Below are positions 16,306-25,174 of a stretch of 34,094 bases of DNA, piece after piece. The stretch is taken from contig DBZU01000072.1 in assembly GCA_002311285.1 (NCBI GenBank), positions 128,780 to 162,873 of the forward strand, read 5' to 3'. Position 1 is the stretch's first letter; every line of letters begins with the position of its first letter. The position numbers and the translations under genes are program-made. The notes under the pieces are model-generated. The model worked only from the letters and a program-made list of their open reading frames with translations. It did not search any database and was not told where the DNA came from. The DNA is from Dehalococcoidia bacterium UBA1152 (GTDB lineage: Bacteria; Chloroflexota; Dehalococcoidia; Lucifugimonadales; UBA2962).

Positions 16306-17187
16306 ATGGAACTAAGAGAGCTTCGAAGTTTCATCGCTGCAGCTCGATTAAGAAGTATAACGAAAGCAGCGGAAGAGCTAAACATAGGGCAGCCTACGGC
16401 TACTACTCATATAAAAAAATTAGAACAGGAATTGGGTACATCGCTTTTCGATCGGATTAAAAGGCCGATTCAGTTAACAGCTTCGGGTACAACATTAGCT
16501 GATTTAGCAAAACCACTCTTAGATGGTATCGACTCTTTACTCTCTGAAGCAGGTATAGCTGAGCAAGTAAGTCCTGTTAGAGTCGCTGCCACTCATGACA
16601 TAATTCCCCACAGATTACTTCAAGTTGTTCGAATTTTCTTAAAGCAACATCCGCATGGACACCTTAGAATATTATCCGGAAGACGCGACGAAGTATTAAA
16701 CATGGTAGATAAAGGGACAGTAGATATAGGACTAGTACCTGGCCCAGAAAGAGGTCTGGACTTTGAATTTCAGCCATTATTCGCATATGAAAGAGTTTTA
16801 ATAGCTCCACTAAATCATCCTTTGTTGGGTTCTGCAATAACTTCATTGGATGAAATTGCGCCTTGGCCTTTGATTATGATGGGAAAAGGAACATATACTC
16901 GTTTGATGCTTGAGACTGAATTTAGACGTCGTGGATTGGACTATGAAATAATTATCGAGCTGGACAGCATGGATATGATTAAAAGATATGTTGCTTTAGG
17001 CATGGGAGTATCAGTAGGTCCTCGCCTGGCTATAGATCCTTCTGACCTTGATTCACTTGGAGTATTAGGACTTGCGCATATGCTTCCAGTAGAACAGGCT
17101 GGCATTGTTACTCTAAGGGGAAAAACGATGTCAACTCCGACTAAAGCTTTTGTTCAACTTCTTAGAGACACTTTATCTGTCTCGTAA
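16306..17187 (+). CDS. LysR-family transcriptional regulator
   Basis: 293 aa. N-terminal winged HTH at residues 1-62 (ELRSFIAAARLRSITKAAEE, then QPTATTHIKKLEQELGTSLF with the typical recognition helix), a linker helix, then a periplasmic-binding-protein-like effector domain from about 90 to 290 (THDIIPHRLL, VDIGLVPGPE, GMGVSVGPRLAI). Effector unknown. Start ATG with AGGAG 7 nt upstream. The divergent minus-strand neighbour is the 50-aa ORF and then ftsY; LysR proteins often control a divergent neighbour. Its stop is a single base away from the stop of the convergent sortase gene. Confidence 0.93.
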   Translation: MELRELRSFIAAARLRSITKAAEELNIGQPTATTHIKKLEQELGTSLFDRIKRPIQLTASGTTLADLAKPLLDGIDSLLSEAGIAEQVSPVRVAATHDIIPHRLLQVVRIFLKQHPHGHLRILSGRRDEVLNMVDKGTVDIGLVPGPERGLDFEFQPLFAYERVLIAPLNHPLLGSAITSLDEIAPWPLIMMGKGTYTRLMLETEFRRRGLDYEIIIELDSMDMIKRYVALGMGVSVGPRLAIDPSDLDSLGVLGLAHMLPVEQAGIVTLRGKTMSTPTKAFVQLLRDTLSVS

Positions 17188-17188
17188 A

Positions 17189-18037
17189 TTATTCAATTTT
17201 AACGCCGACTAATAAGCCTTTAATAACTAGTCTGTGAGAGTATTTAAGGCTCGGAATGCAAGTAACAAGACTGATAAGGGCTTCCTCCGAACCATAGATT
17301 GTTAATTCATCCGCATGTAACACCTCCGAAGAGGTGACTTGATAGAGGTATTGCCCTGAACTACTCTCCATTATTATGTCTATTGAGCCCTCTCCAATTT
17401 CGTTGATATCACGTAACAGTTCAGGTATTTCAGGAAGTCGACGAAAAACATTTCCTTCACCACTAAAAGGGCTTTCAAGGTGGCCGAAAAACCACCCGTT
17501 TCCTATTTCGCCTGGGTCAGCCGTTTCAGGAATATGACCTACTGTATGGTCGGGGGTTTCATATTCTCTACTATCACTAAGATCTACGATTCCTAATTCT
17601 TCAACTATTGAGTCAATGCCTAATGCTGGTATTGAAATACGGATCGCTGTACCCTTCGGTTTCATTAACAAAGAATGGTCTAAATGAGAAACTAAATCGA
17701 AGCCAAAAGGCAATTCGCTCAACAGCCTACTATCGGTTCCGGTTTTAATTGGATCATGCCAATATTTTGGATGAAATGAAGCTCCAAAATGCATATTAGA
17801 AAAGTGTTTAGCCAGGTTATAAGATAGCAAATATTCATCATCTTGATTATCTATTGTTATGGCTATGTTTTCAGCAACTACATCATCATCTAAGGCTGAG
17901 TTCAATTCCTCTAGTTTTGAATTTTGATTGGCAACATACAATAGGTAGGCACCAAGCAACACCAAAGCAAGCAGGCCAAAAACAATCATTGTTATGCCTA
18001 AGCGGTATGTTTTAGTCAAGTTATATTCACGACACAA
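17189..18037 (-). CDS. Sortase-family transpeptidase (class D/E/F-like)
   Basis: 282 aa. N-terminal cytoplasmic stretch and one membrane anchor (about residues 12-34), then a long linker and a C-terminal sortase barrel (about 130-280). Catalytic residues are His186 (FFGHLES), Cys260 (SLVTC) and Arg269 (SHRLVI). Sortases cleave an LPxTG-like signal and attach the protein to an acceptor, or cross-link pilins. No LPxTG-type substrate or pilin gene is visible in the window, so it is probably a housekeeping-type enzyme. Start at 18037 (ATG, near ACAAGATAAATT on the plus strand) lacks a strong SD; a downstream start would still keep the anchor. It follows the small zinc ribbon gene by 138 nt. Confidence 0.87.
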   Translation of the reverse strand: MCREYNLTKTYRLGITMIVFGLLALVLLGAYLLYVANQNSKLEELNSALDDDVVAENIAITIDNQDDEYLLSYNLAKHFSNMHFGASFHPKYWHDPIKTGTDSRLLSELPFGFDLVSHLDHSLLMKPKGTAIRISIPALGIDSIVEELGIVDLSDSREYETPDHTVGHIPETADPGEIGNGWFFGHLESPFSGEGNVFRRLPEIPELLRDINEIGEGSIDIIMESSSGQYLYQVTSSEVLHADELTIYGSEEALISLVTCIPSLKYSHRLVIKGLLVGVKIE

Positions 18038-18175
18038 GATAAATTAATTTCATTATTAATTGTCATGATTCATCTCCAACAGTAAGTACAATTAATAAAC
18101 ACAGGCAAAAGCTTGGTCCGCTTTAATGTCATCAAACTTCAGGAACACAGCTTTTTAGCAAACTTAGATAGGCAT

Positions 18176-18388
18176 TTATCCGCGCGTTCGAGGAACGTGA
18201 CTTTCTCCCGCGCTTATTGGCTCATTTATATAAACATCACCGTTACGGATTTTTATATTGTATCCACAATCAGGTTGACTACATACCCATGCCTTATAGT
18301 GTATAGGAGCTCCTTGGCTGCCAAAGTCAGACAGCGGAAGTAGATTACCACTGGAACACTCTTTACATACTGGAAATTCAGTACCCAT
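18176..18388 (-). CDS. Small zinc-ribbon protein (70 aa)
   Basis: Cys8-x2-Cys11 and, after an intervening loop, Cys36-x4-Cys41, giving a four-Cys zinc-ribbon pattern (VCKEC... WVCSQPDCGYNIKIRNGDVYI). The strand pattern following the second pair resembles TFIIS-type or nucleic-acid-associated ribbons, but the family is not recognised. ATG start with AAGGGG about 9 nt upstream. Lies between the amidohydrolase (with a terminator-like hairpin in between) and the sortase on the same strand. Confidence 0.7.
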   Translation of the reverse strand: MGTEFPVCKECSSGNLLPLSDFGSQGAPIHYKAWVCSQPDCGYNIKIRNGDVYINEPISAGESHVPRTRG

Positions 18389-18473
18389 CTTCGTTTACCC
18401 CTTCTCTACTAATTGACCAAATTAAACCACTACTTTCAGCAAGTATAGCATCCAATTAGAATTAAAGAACCGC

Positions 18474-18499
18474 CCGATATCCGCCCCTTTTGATATCGG
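18474..18499 (-). terminator. Candidate terminator downstream of the amidohydrolase
   Basis: On the minus strand, CCGATATC (18499-18492) and GATATCGG (18481-18474) form a perfect 8-bp stem with a 10-nt loop, 18 nt after the amidohydrolase stop. It is followed by GCGGTTCTTT, a poor T-tract, so the terminator call is moderate. Confidence 0.5.
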
Positions 18500-18517
18500 A
18501 ACTTAGAAAAGATAATG

Positions 18518-19357
18518 CTACGATATATTAAAAAGAGTTTTGGCGTTGCCGCCCAATATGAGTTTAATATCTTCTTTGGGTAAAGAACTTGCATTAATCT
18601 CGTCCTTGACGCGTGAAAAACTGATGAGGGGATAGTCACTTGCTGCCAGAATGTGATCTGGGCCTATGATCTTATCTACAATTTCAAATATCTGCTTGTT
18701 GTACAAAAATGGCGACGCGGCAGTATCAAAAAATACAGTTGACAATAATTCTGAAATCTCTGGCATCAATGCGTAAAAAGGTAATCCCCCACCCCAATGT
18801 GACAATATAATCTGTACACCTTGTGTAAAAAGCAACAACTTTTCCAATTTATCTGGTGTATTAGAACCTTTACCAGAATACAGATGCCCTACTGGTTCGG
18901 AACAATGAACTCCTAAAATAAGATTTTGCTCTCTAATTGCTTTGATGGCAGGAGATATCAAGTCGCTGTCACCAACATCAAAGTTTTGATTGTCTGGATG
19001 CAATTCCCCTACACCTATTAAACCCATTTCAGCACAATTAATAATCTGATTAACTGAGTTAACAGATGATAAGTCAATTGAGCCAAACCCAATTAGACGA
19101 TTGGGGAACCGGCGGCAAGATTCAGCTATATATTTGTTTGATTTCTCAGCCAAACCGGAATTGGTCCATCCAATGCTCATAACAACCGACACATCAACGC
19201 CATTTTTGTCCATATCCTCTATTAAATCATCTGCTGTAGCTAATTCAAATTTATGATTTGAATATAAATCACTAAATGTTCGATCTAATAGTAGTAGCGA
19301 TTTTCGATCACGCCGAAACTCAGGAGGAAAAATATGTACGTGAGAATCGACTATCAA
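18518..19357 (-). CDS. TIM-barrel amidohydrolase (amidohydrolase-2/ACMSD-like)
   Basis: 279-aa metal-dependent hydrolase. The N-terminal HxH metal motif is DSHVHIF (residues 4-10), a later barrel His is in ILGVHCSE, another in ILSHWGGG, and the final acidic residue in ASDYPLISF. This is the amidohydrolase-2 layout of decarboxylases and lactone hydrolases (ACMSD group). The substrate cannot be told. Its ATG overlaps the mannose-1-phosphate guanylyltransferase stop by 4 nt, so the two are translationally coupled, though a biochemical link is not obvious. Confidence 0.85.
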   Translation of the reverse strand: MIVDSHVHIFPPEFRRDRKSLLLLDRTFSDLYSNHKFELATADDLIEDMDKNGVDVSVVMSIGWTNSGLAEKSNKYIAESCRRFPNRLIGFGSIDLSSVNSVNQIINCAEMGLIGVGELHPDNQNFDVGDSDLISPAIKAIREQNLILGVHCSEPVGHLYSGKGSNTPDKLEKLLLFTQGVQIILSHWGGGLPFYALMPEISELLSTVFFDTAASPFLYNKQIFEIVDKIIGPDHILAASDYPLISFSRVKDEINASSLPKEDIKLILGGNAKTLFNIS

Positions 19358-20811
19358 ATTCGACCGTAACTATCTTCAAAACGTTCTATGTCTTCTTCAC
19401 TCAGAATTTGTCCTGATTGAACTTCAACAATTTCGAGAACATCCGAGCCAGGATTAAATAGTCTATGCTTGACGCCTTTTGGAACATATGTTGATTGGTT
19501 TTCAGACAAATCATAGCTTTCGTCACCACGTATAACATTTGCTTTGCCTTTAACTACTACCCAATGTTCTGCGCGATGTTTATGCCTCTGCAAAGAGATC
19601 GATTGGCCTGGATCGATTCTCAAATGTTTAACTTGAAATCCGTTGCCTTTGTCCAGGATTTCATACGTGCCCCATGGTCGATGAACCTTAAGATGATTAG
19701 ATTGTTCGCTACGTCCATCAGACCTCATTTTAGCGACCAAGTTCCCTACTTCATGAATCTTATCTTTGGCAGCAACTAATATAGCATCTGGGGTTTCTAC
19801 TACAACTAAATCTTTGAAGCCGACAGCAGCTAATAAGCGTCCATCGGAAATAATTACTGAATCACTAACATCTTTAGCAAGAACATCCCCTTTGACAACG
19901 TTATTTTTCTTATCAGAAATTAATCTGCTTGCTATTGCAGTCCAAGTCCCAACGTCTGACCAATCGGCGTCATACGTAAAAACTATCGGGCATGGATCTG
20001 TGCCTGTTACATCAATGTTTTCAGCTATCGCATAGTCAATCGAGTCGGACGGGCTTTCATTAAATTCCTTTTTACTTGGACGAAAAAAATCTCCATCAAC
20101 TGACCCTTTATCATAAGCTAATTGACATGCACTTATGATTTCTGGACGGTAGGTTTGAATGAGTTCAAGCCATATACTCGCTTTCATCATAAACATGCCA
20201 CTGTTCCACAAATATTCTCCAGAATCTAAATATCTTTTTGCAGTTTCTAAATCAGGTTTTTCCACAAACTCCGCTACTTGCAAAACTTCAACGTTATTTT
20301 TTATTGGGTTTGACTTAAAAGCTTTGGTTTTGATGTATCCGAAACCTGTCTCAGGTAAAGTAGGGGAAATTCCAAAAGTGACAAAATTTCCTGCATCGGC
20401 ATACGGTTCTGCTTCTTTTATCACTTTGTGGAAAACTTCAGGACGTCCAACATGTTGATCTGCTGGCATTGCTAATAAAACCGGATTTGTATCATTACTT
20501 ACTGACCATAGTGCTGCTAGCGTTAATGCCGGTGCGGTATTCTTACCCACTGGTTCCAGTATTGTGATTTCCGGCAATCTGTCTATTTCACCGAGTTGTT
20601 CACTTATCAAAAATCGATGTTCTTCATTACAAATAACAACAGGCAACGCAATCTTCTTACTTCCTAGAGAAACTCCATCCAATCGGAAAACTGTTTCTTG
20701 GAGCAGGGAATGATCGCTAGTTAGTTTGAGAAATTGCTTTGGGAAATGTTCCCTCGATAGCGGCCATAATCTTGTGCCCGAACCGCCAGCTAAAATAACA
20801 GGTCTAATCAT
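19354..20811 (-). CDS. manC: Mannose-1-phosphate guanylyltransferase / mannose-6-phosphate isomerase (type II)
   Basis: 485 aa. N-terminal nucleotidyltransferase with the pyrophosphorylase signature LAGGSGTRLWPLSREHFPKQ (7-26), EKPD in the sugar-binding region, and a C-terminal cupin (about 360-485: RPWGTYEIL, then LQRHKHRAEHWVV with metal His residues) as in bifunctional type II PMI/GMP enzymes. Makes GDP-mannose from mannose-1-P and probably interconverts fructose-6-P and mannose-6-P. Supplies mannose for surface glycans, which suits the GT-C genes elsewhere in the window. First gene of a minus-strand pair with the amidohydrolase. Upstream is a 319-bp divergent intergenic region. Confidence 0.94.
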   Translation of the reverse strand: MIRPVILAGGSGTRLWPLSREHFPKQFLKLTSDHSLLQETVFRLDGVSLGSKKIALPVVICNEEHRFLISEQLGEIDRLPEITILEPVGKNTAPALTLAALWSVSNDTNPVLLAMPADQHVGRPEVFHKVIKEAEPYADAGNFVTFGISPTLPETGFGYIKTKAFKSNPIKNNVEVLQVAEFVEKPDLETAKRYLDSGEYLWNSGMFMMKASIWLELIQTYRPEIISACQLAYDKGSVDGDFFRPSKKEFNESPSDSIDYAIAENIDVTGTDPCPIVFTYDADWSDVGTWTAIASRLISDKKNNVVKGDVLAKDVSDSVIISDGRLLAAVGFKDLVVVETPDAILVAAKDKIHEVGNLVAKMRSDGRSEQSNHLKVHRPWGTYEILDKGNGFQVKHLRIDPGQSISLQRHKHRAEHWVVVKGKANVIRGDESYDLSENQSTYVPKGVKHRLFNPGSDVLEIVEVQSGQILSEEDIERFEDSYGRI

Positions 20812-21130
20812 TGAACTGGTATGTAGTGTTATTAATTAACATTATTTAAAAAAAGCTTATGTAAGATCATTTTAAAAACATATTTTTATGAATTTCTAAA
20901 CTTAATACAACTTTCACTTTTCAATAACGAATGCAATATGTTATTAGGATACGATCAAACGATAACGAAAATTATAGCAGGCAGCTAGACACCATTGTCT
21001 TGCATATTCGAATCAGTTTAAGTCGACCATTTAATTAATTATAAAAGATTCTTCCTTATTAGTTGTGTATTGAACGTATAAAATAACTTTTTTAAAATAA
21101 ACTGCATACAAATATCTGAAAAGAGAAAAT
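20812..21130. other. 319-bp AT-rich divergent intergenic region
   Basis: Separates manC (minus) from the methyltransferase (plus). I see no ORF with a ribosome-binding site, no tRNA and no long hairpin. On the minus strand a TATAAT lies at 20976-20971 with only a weak AAGACA-like -35 at 19-nt spacing. On the plus strand several TATAAA-like hexamers occur near 21043-21080. Presumably holds both promoters; none can be fixed confidently. Confidence 0.5.
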
Positions 21131-21668
21131 TTGCTTTCGCTAACAAAAAAACTGAGATCCTGGAGAATAAGCGCTATTCTACCCTATGTGAACGGACGTC
21201 TTCTCGATATAGGTTGCGGTACAAATGAACTTGTTAGATCTTATCAAGGTATTGGCACCGGAGTCGATGTTCATGATTGGGGCGACGTAGATGTTCTGGT
21301 TGAAGATTCTTCAAGCCTGCCCTTTCCGGATGGTAGCTTTGAAACTATTACCATTATAGCTGCACTGAATCACATACCTAATCGTACTGAACTGCTACAT
21401 GAAGCATGTCGCTTATTGTCTAATAAAGGGACGATAATACTTACTATGATCCCTCCCAACATATCGTATGTATGGCACAAACTTCGCAGGTCTTGGGATC
21501 CGGATCAAAAGGAACGAACACATCATCAGCATGAGATATGTGGAATAACACAACCTGAATTAAAAAAACATGATGAATCTCGCAGGATTCGAGGTAGAAT
21601 CAGAAATTAAGTTTATGTTTGGAATCAATACTATGACGATAGCGAAAAAAATTAATCGGCGAGAATAA
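21131..21668 (+). pseudogene. SAM-dependent class I methyltransferase, frameshifted near the 3' end
   Basis: Rossmann methyltransferase: motif I LLDIGCGT (about 24-31), acidic Asp in TGVDVHDW, then EDSSSLPFPDGSFE and the post-motif AALNHIPNR. Zero frame stops at 21610 (159 aa) after a tail that does not look like the family. After the A7 run at 21562-21568 the +1 frame continues as MMNLAGFEVESEIKFMFG and ends at 21668, giving the expected C-terminus of such enzymes (about 178 aa if one A is removed). So either one extra A was gained (mutation or assembly error) or expression needs slippage. TTG start, poor SD. The substrate is unknown; the ARRSWDPDQ-type lipid/ubiquinone-like region is not diagnostic. 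Confidence 0.75.
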
Positions 21669-21683
21669 TGTCATAATAAAAAC

Positions 21684-22691
21684 ATGTTTAAGAATAAACG
21701 TTTAGGAATCAGAATTGAAAACGATCCCCGCTTATCTATGGACGATATTATTGAAATTGTTTTGGCAACAGAATCTGCTGGATTCGAGTCTATTTGGATA
21801 CCCGAAGGTGGTGGTTATGATTCGATATCTCTGATCGGATATTTATCATCTATCACTAAAACCATTAAGCTAGGAACAGGTATTCTTCCAATTTTTTCTC
21901 GAACTCCTACAGTAACTGCAATGACTGCAGCCAATCTGGACAGAATGACAAATCATCGTTTTTCGCTGGGTTTAGGAATAGGCCACAAATTAGTTGTAGA
22001 GAAAATCCATGGAGGTAAATTCTATGATCCTGTTGGTAGAACCAAAGAAACAGTTGGTATCATACGTCGACTTTTAAACGGGGAAACCTTGGATTTAGAT
22101 GGCCAACATTTTCAGATTAATTCAGCGAGACTTGGTCTTGCGTCGAAAGACTCTATTGTACCTATATATCTTGCTGCTCTAAGATCAAAAATGATCGAAG
22201 TGGCTGCACAAGTGTCGGATGGGGTTTTATTGAATTGGACAGCTATAAGCAAACTGAATCAGTTTGCAGGAATATTTAGCTCTGCGAGTAATAAAGCCGG
22301 GCAAAACAAATATGAGCAGGAAGTAGCTGGCTACATTAGAACTTATGTTGGCACCGAAAATATTGATTCGGCGAGGACTAAATTAAAACGTGAAATAGCA
22401 TTTTATTCCAGACACGCTAATTATCGAAATTTCTTCATTTCATGCGGATTTGAAAACGAGATGCGATCTGCTGAATCTGCTTTAAATTTGAATGATACAG
22501 ATTCTGCGATCAAAGCTATATCTTCAAATATGCAACAAGAGGTTGCTATGATTGGAACTACAGCGGAATGTCATGATCAAATTGAAAGACGCATATCATT
22601 AGGGATGAGTTTACCTATATTGGCTCCATTCGGAGTTAGTCATAATATAAAAGTCGATTATTTAAATACTGTTAAAGCATTTGCTCAATGA
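21684..22691 (+). CDS. LLM-class (luciferase-like) flavin/F420-dependent oxidoreductase
   Basis: 335-aa TIM barrel of the bacterial luciferase superfamily. The first strand reads RLGIRIENDP; GFESIWIPEGGG (about 33-44) and the nonprolyl-cis region LGTGILPIFSRTPTVTA (about 71-87) are typical, followed by RFSLGLGIGHK and VGIIRRLLNGETLDLDGQHF. Family members use F420H2 or FMNH2; sequence does not decide. Such genes are strongly expanded in SAR202, where they are proposed to oxidise recalcitrant organic matter. Begins 15 nt after the corrected methyltransferase stop, without a clear SD, and is followed 24 nt later by the PLP-enzyme gene. Confidence 0.9.
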   Translation: MFKNKRLGIRIENDPRLSMDDIIEIVLATESAGFESIWIPEGGGYDSISLIGYLSSITKTIKLGTGILPIFSRTPTVTAMTAANLDRMTNHRFSLGLGIGHKLVVEKIHGGKFYDPVGRTKETVGIIRRLLNGETLDLDGQHFQINSARLGLASKDSIVPIYLAALRSKMIEVAAQVSDGVLLNWTAISKLNQFAGIFSSASNKAGQNKYEQEVAGYIRTYVGTENIDSARTKLKREIAFYSRHANYRNFFISCGFENEMRSAESALNLNDTDSAIKAISSNMQQEVAMIGTTAECHDQIERRISLGMSLPILAPFGVSHNIKVDYLNTVKAFAQ

Positions 22692-22715
22692 TATAGAGGG
22701 GTTAATCAAATAAAA

Positions 22716-23873
22716 ATGGCTGGACGTAGCAGAATTTATAAAGATTTGGGAATTAAACCTATAATAAACGCCCATGGGCACCCAACGGCAATTGGAGGCA
22801 ATAACCCTTCAGCCATTGTCACAGCGGCAATGGAAGACGCTTCATTAGATTATGTCAAAATGAGTGAGCTAGTTGAGATTACTGGCACCCGCATAGCAGA
22901 TATGTTGGATGTGCCATTCGCAATGGTAACACCAGGATGTGCAGCTGCCCTTTCTCTTGGAGCGGCGGCATGTATAACCAAAGATCATGAGGATAAGATT
23001 GAACAACTGCCTGATACGACTGGTCTTCCAAATGAATTCATCATCCAAAAGCAACTAAGGGTAAATTATGACAAAGCTGTAACAGTACCTGGAGGAGTAT
23101 TAATTGAGGTTGGAGATGAGGATGCTACTACAGAAAAAGATATTGAGTCAGCAATAAATGAAAACACAGCCGGTATCCATTATTTAGCAGGTGGATTATA
23201 TGACGATCCTGATGACAGAGAGAAAAGGTCTGATATCGTTTCATTTAATAAGATGATTAAATTAGCGGATCGAAATAATCTTCCGTTGCTTATAGATGCT
23301 GCCGGCCAAGTATACCCAACAAATCGATTAAGTTACTACGCTCAAAATGGCGCCGATTTGGTTGGATACGGAGGTAAATATTTTGAGGGGTTAAACACTA
23401 GCGGATTACTGTTGGGCGCTAGTAAAAACCTAATGCGACTGGCGTACAGACATAGTTTCTTGGGTTTCGAGTATGAAAATACTAGAGTTTTTGGACGATC
23501 CATAAAAATGGATCGCCAGACGGTGATTGCAACCTATGTGGCTCTTGAAGAGTGGCTAAAAATGGACCATGAATCGCGCTTGTCAGAATATGAAACAAGA
23601 CTGAACAAGATTCGTTATGAAATCACTAACTTGCCCGGCGTAACCGTAGTTGATTTTCCTGGTAAAGGAATGGTGGAAGGATTGAGGCTTATAATCGATA
23701 AAGGCAAAGCTGCTGTATCAGCTGAAGAATTGGAAGAATCGCTCAAAAATGGTAGTCCTATTATCCATTTACGAACAGATGGGGTGAAGGATTCTTTAAT
23801 AATTCGTATACAAACGGTCGATGACGGAGACGAACAATTAATACTTAAACGATTAAAAGAAGAATTGGATTAA
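22716..23873 (+). CDS. SelA/DgaE-like PLP-dependent enzyme (fold type I)
   Basis: 385 aa, related to L-seryl-tRNA(Sec) selenium transferase and D-glucosaminate-6-phosphate ammonia-lyase. PLP-site features: Asp194 (IDAAGQ, contacting the pyridine nitrogen) and Lys221 in GYGGKYFEGLNTSG, the Schiff-base lysine. N-terminal YKDLGIKPIINAHGHPT matches the start of the DgaE-type group. The SelA N-terminal tRNA-binding domain is missing, so selenocysteine synthesis is unlikely and a beta-elimination or ammonia-lyase reaction on an amino sugar or hydroxy amino acid is more likely. GAGGGG lies about 14 nt before the ATG. serS follows 32 nt downstream. Confidence 0.85.
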   Translation: MAGRSRIYKDLGIKPIINAHGHPTAIGGNNPSAIVTAAMEDASLDYVKMSELVEITGTRIADMLDVPFAMVTPGCAAALSLGAAACITKDHEDKIEQLPDTTGLPNEFIIQKQLRVNYDKAVTVPGGVLIEVGDEDATTEKDIESAINENTAGIHYLAGGLYDDPDDREKRSDIVSFNKMIKLADRNNLPLLIDAAGQVYPTNRLSYYAQNGADLVGYGGKYFEGLNTSGLLLGASKNLMRLAYRHSFLGFEYENTRVFGRSIKMDRQTVIATYVALEEWLKMDHESRLSEYETRLNKIRYEITNLPGVTVVDFPGKGMVEGLRLIIDKGKAAVSAEELEESLKNGSPIIHLRTDGVKDSLIIRIQTVDDGDEQLILKRLKEELD

Positions 23874-23905
23874 ATAAAAATACATATAATTCTAGAAGTT
23901 ACAAA

Positions 23906-25168
23906 TTGTTAAACATAGAGCTAATACATTCATACACAGAAAAAATTCGTGCATCCCTTCTCAGAAGGGGTTTTGATATGCCTGTAAATGAATTAATCTC
24001 ATTAGACAATAAACGTAAATTGATTCAACAAAAGGCGGATCAACTCAGAGCAGAAAGGAAAAAAGCCAATCATCAAATTGGCCTTAATAAGCAACCCAGC
24101 AAGGACTTACTTGTTGAAATGAAAACAATGGGCCAAAAAGTAAAACAACTAGAGAAGGAACACAGATCTATTCAGGAAGATATTCGAACTGTACTATTAA
24201 CTTTACCAAATATACCAAGAGACGACGTTCCCGATGGTAAAGATGAATCGTCGAATCAAATTGTTCGCACGGTCGAATCTCCTGTGACCGCTGATTTAAA
24301 TCCATTACCCTACTGGGAAATAGCAAAAACATTGGGAATCATCGATTTGACGGCTTCAGCCAAAATATCGGGGTCAAGATTTTACGTTCTACACGACAAA
24401 GGGGCCAAGCTACAACGCTCACTAATATCTTGGATGCTAGACGTGCATATTGAAGAACACGGATACAAGGAATTATATTTACCGTATTTAGTAAATACTG
24501 ATACGGTAACTGGAAGCGGACATTTGCCAAAATTCAATGAAACCATGTATCACGATACAGAAGATGATTTGTGGCTAATTCCGACTGCTGAAGTACCTAT
24601 CACTAGTATGTTTAGGGATGAAATTCTTGACCCAAAGCAAATTCCTGTTCAGTTTGTGGCACACACACCTTGTTTTCGTAGAGAAAAAGCTGCTGCTGGT
24701 AGAGAAACTCGTGGAATTAAACGAGTACATCAGTTTGATAAAGTTGAAATGTATAAATTTGTCAGCCCAAACAATTCTGATGAGGAACTTTTCAAGCTGC
24801 TTGATAATGCCGAAGAAATCATTCGACGGTTAGAACTTACTTATAGAGTCATTGAACTGTGTGCTGGGGACTTGGGTTTTGCTGCAGTAAAAACATTTGA
24901 CTTAGAAGTTTGGTCGCCAGGAAGTCAAGATTGGCTCGAAGTTAGTAGCTGCTCTAATTGCGATGATTTCCAATCTAGGAGAGCTAACATACGGTATCGA
25001 AAGGAAGCCAAATCAAAACCTATCTACCCCCATAGCTTAAATGGATCAGGCCTAGCAATACCTAGGATCTTGATCGCAATACTTGAAAATTATCAACAAA
25101 GTGACGGTTCTGTAATTGTTCCTGAAGTTTTAAGAAAATATACTGGTTTTGACACGATTGATCCATAA
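23906..25168 (+). CDS. serS: Seryl-tRNA synthetase
   Basis: 420-aa class II synthetase charging tRNA-Ser (and tRNA-Sec if present). An N-terminal long-arm coiled coil (about 25-105, rich in KQLRAERKKANHQ) reads the tRNA variable arm. The catalytic core shows TAEVPITSMFRDEIL, motif 2 (FRREKAAAGRETRGIKRVHQ), the serine-site FDLEVWSPGSQDWLEVSSCS, and motif 3 NGSGLAIPRILIAILENYQ. Normal length and complete. TTG start (MLNIELI matches the usual MLDxxLI); only a weak AGAAG precedes. Ends 6 nt from the convergent acyl-CoA synthetase stop. Confidence 0.97.
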   Translation: MLNIELIHSYTEKIRASLLRRGFDMPVNELISLDNKRKLIQQKADQLRAERKKANHQIGLNKQPSKDLLVEMKTMGQKVKQLEKEHRSIQEDIRTVLLTLPNIPRDDVPDGKDESSNQIVRTVESPVTADLNPLPYWEIAKTLGIIDLTASAKISGSRFYVLHDKGAKLQRSLISWMLDVHIEEHGYKELYLPYLVNTDTVTGSGHLPKFNETMYHDTEDDLWLIPTAEVPITSMFRDEILDPKQIPVQFVAHTPCFRREKAAAGRETRGIKRVHQFDKVEMYKFVSPNNSDEELFKLLDNAEEIIRRLELTYRVIELCAGDLGFAAVKTFDLEVWSPGSQDWLEVSSCSNCDDFQSRRANIRYRKEAKSKPIYPHSLNGSGLAIPRILIAILENYQQSDGSVIVPEVLRKYTGFDTIDP

Positions 25169-25174
25169 TTAGCT

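Noticed and set aside
21562..21569. Programmed -1 ribosomal frameshift at AAAAAAAC in the methyltransferase
   Set aside because: The continuing frame is +1 (or -2) relative to the zero frame, so the usual -1 slippery mechanism would not restore it.
22716..23873. Annotating the PLP enzyme as selenocysteine synthase SelA
   Set aside because: The tRNA-binding N-terminal domain is missing and the N-terminus resembles the DgaE-type group; no other selenium genes are in view.
23874..23905. T-box or other riboswitch leader for serS
   Set aside because: Only 32 nt separate it from the preceding gene, too short for such a leader, and no T-box sequence is seen.
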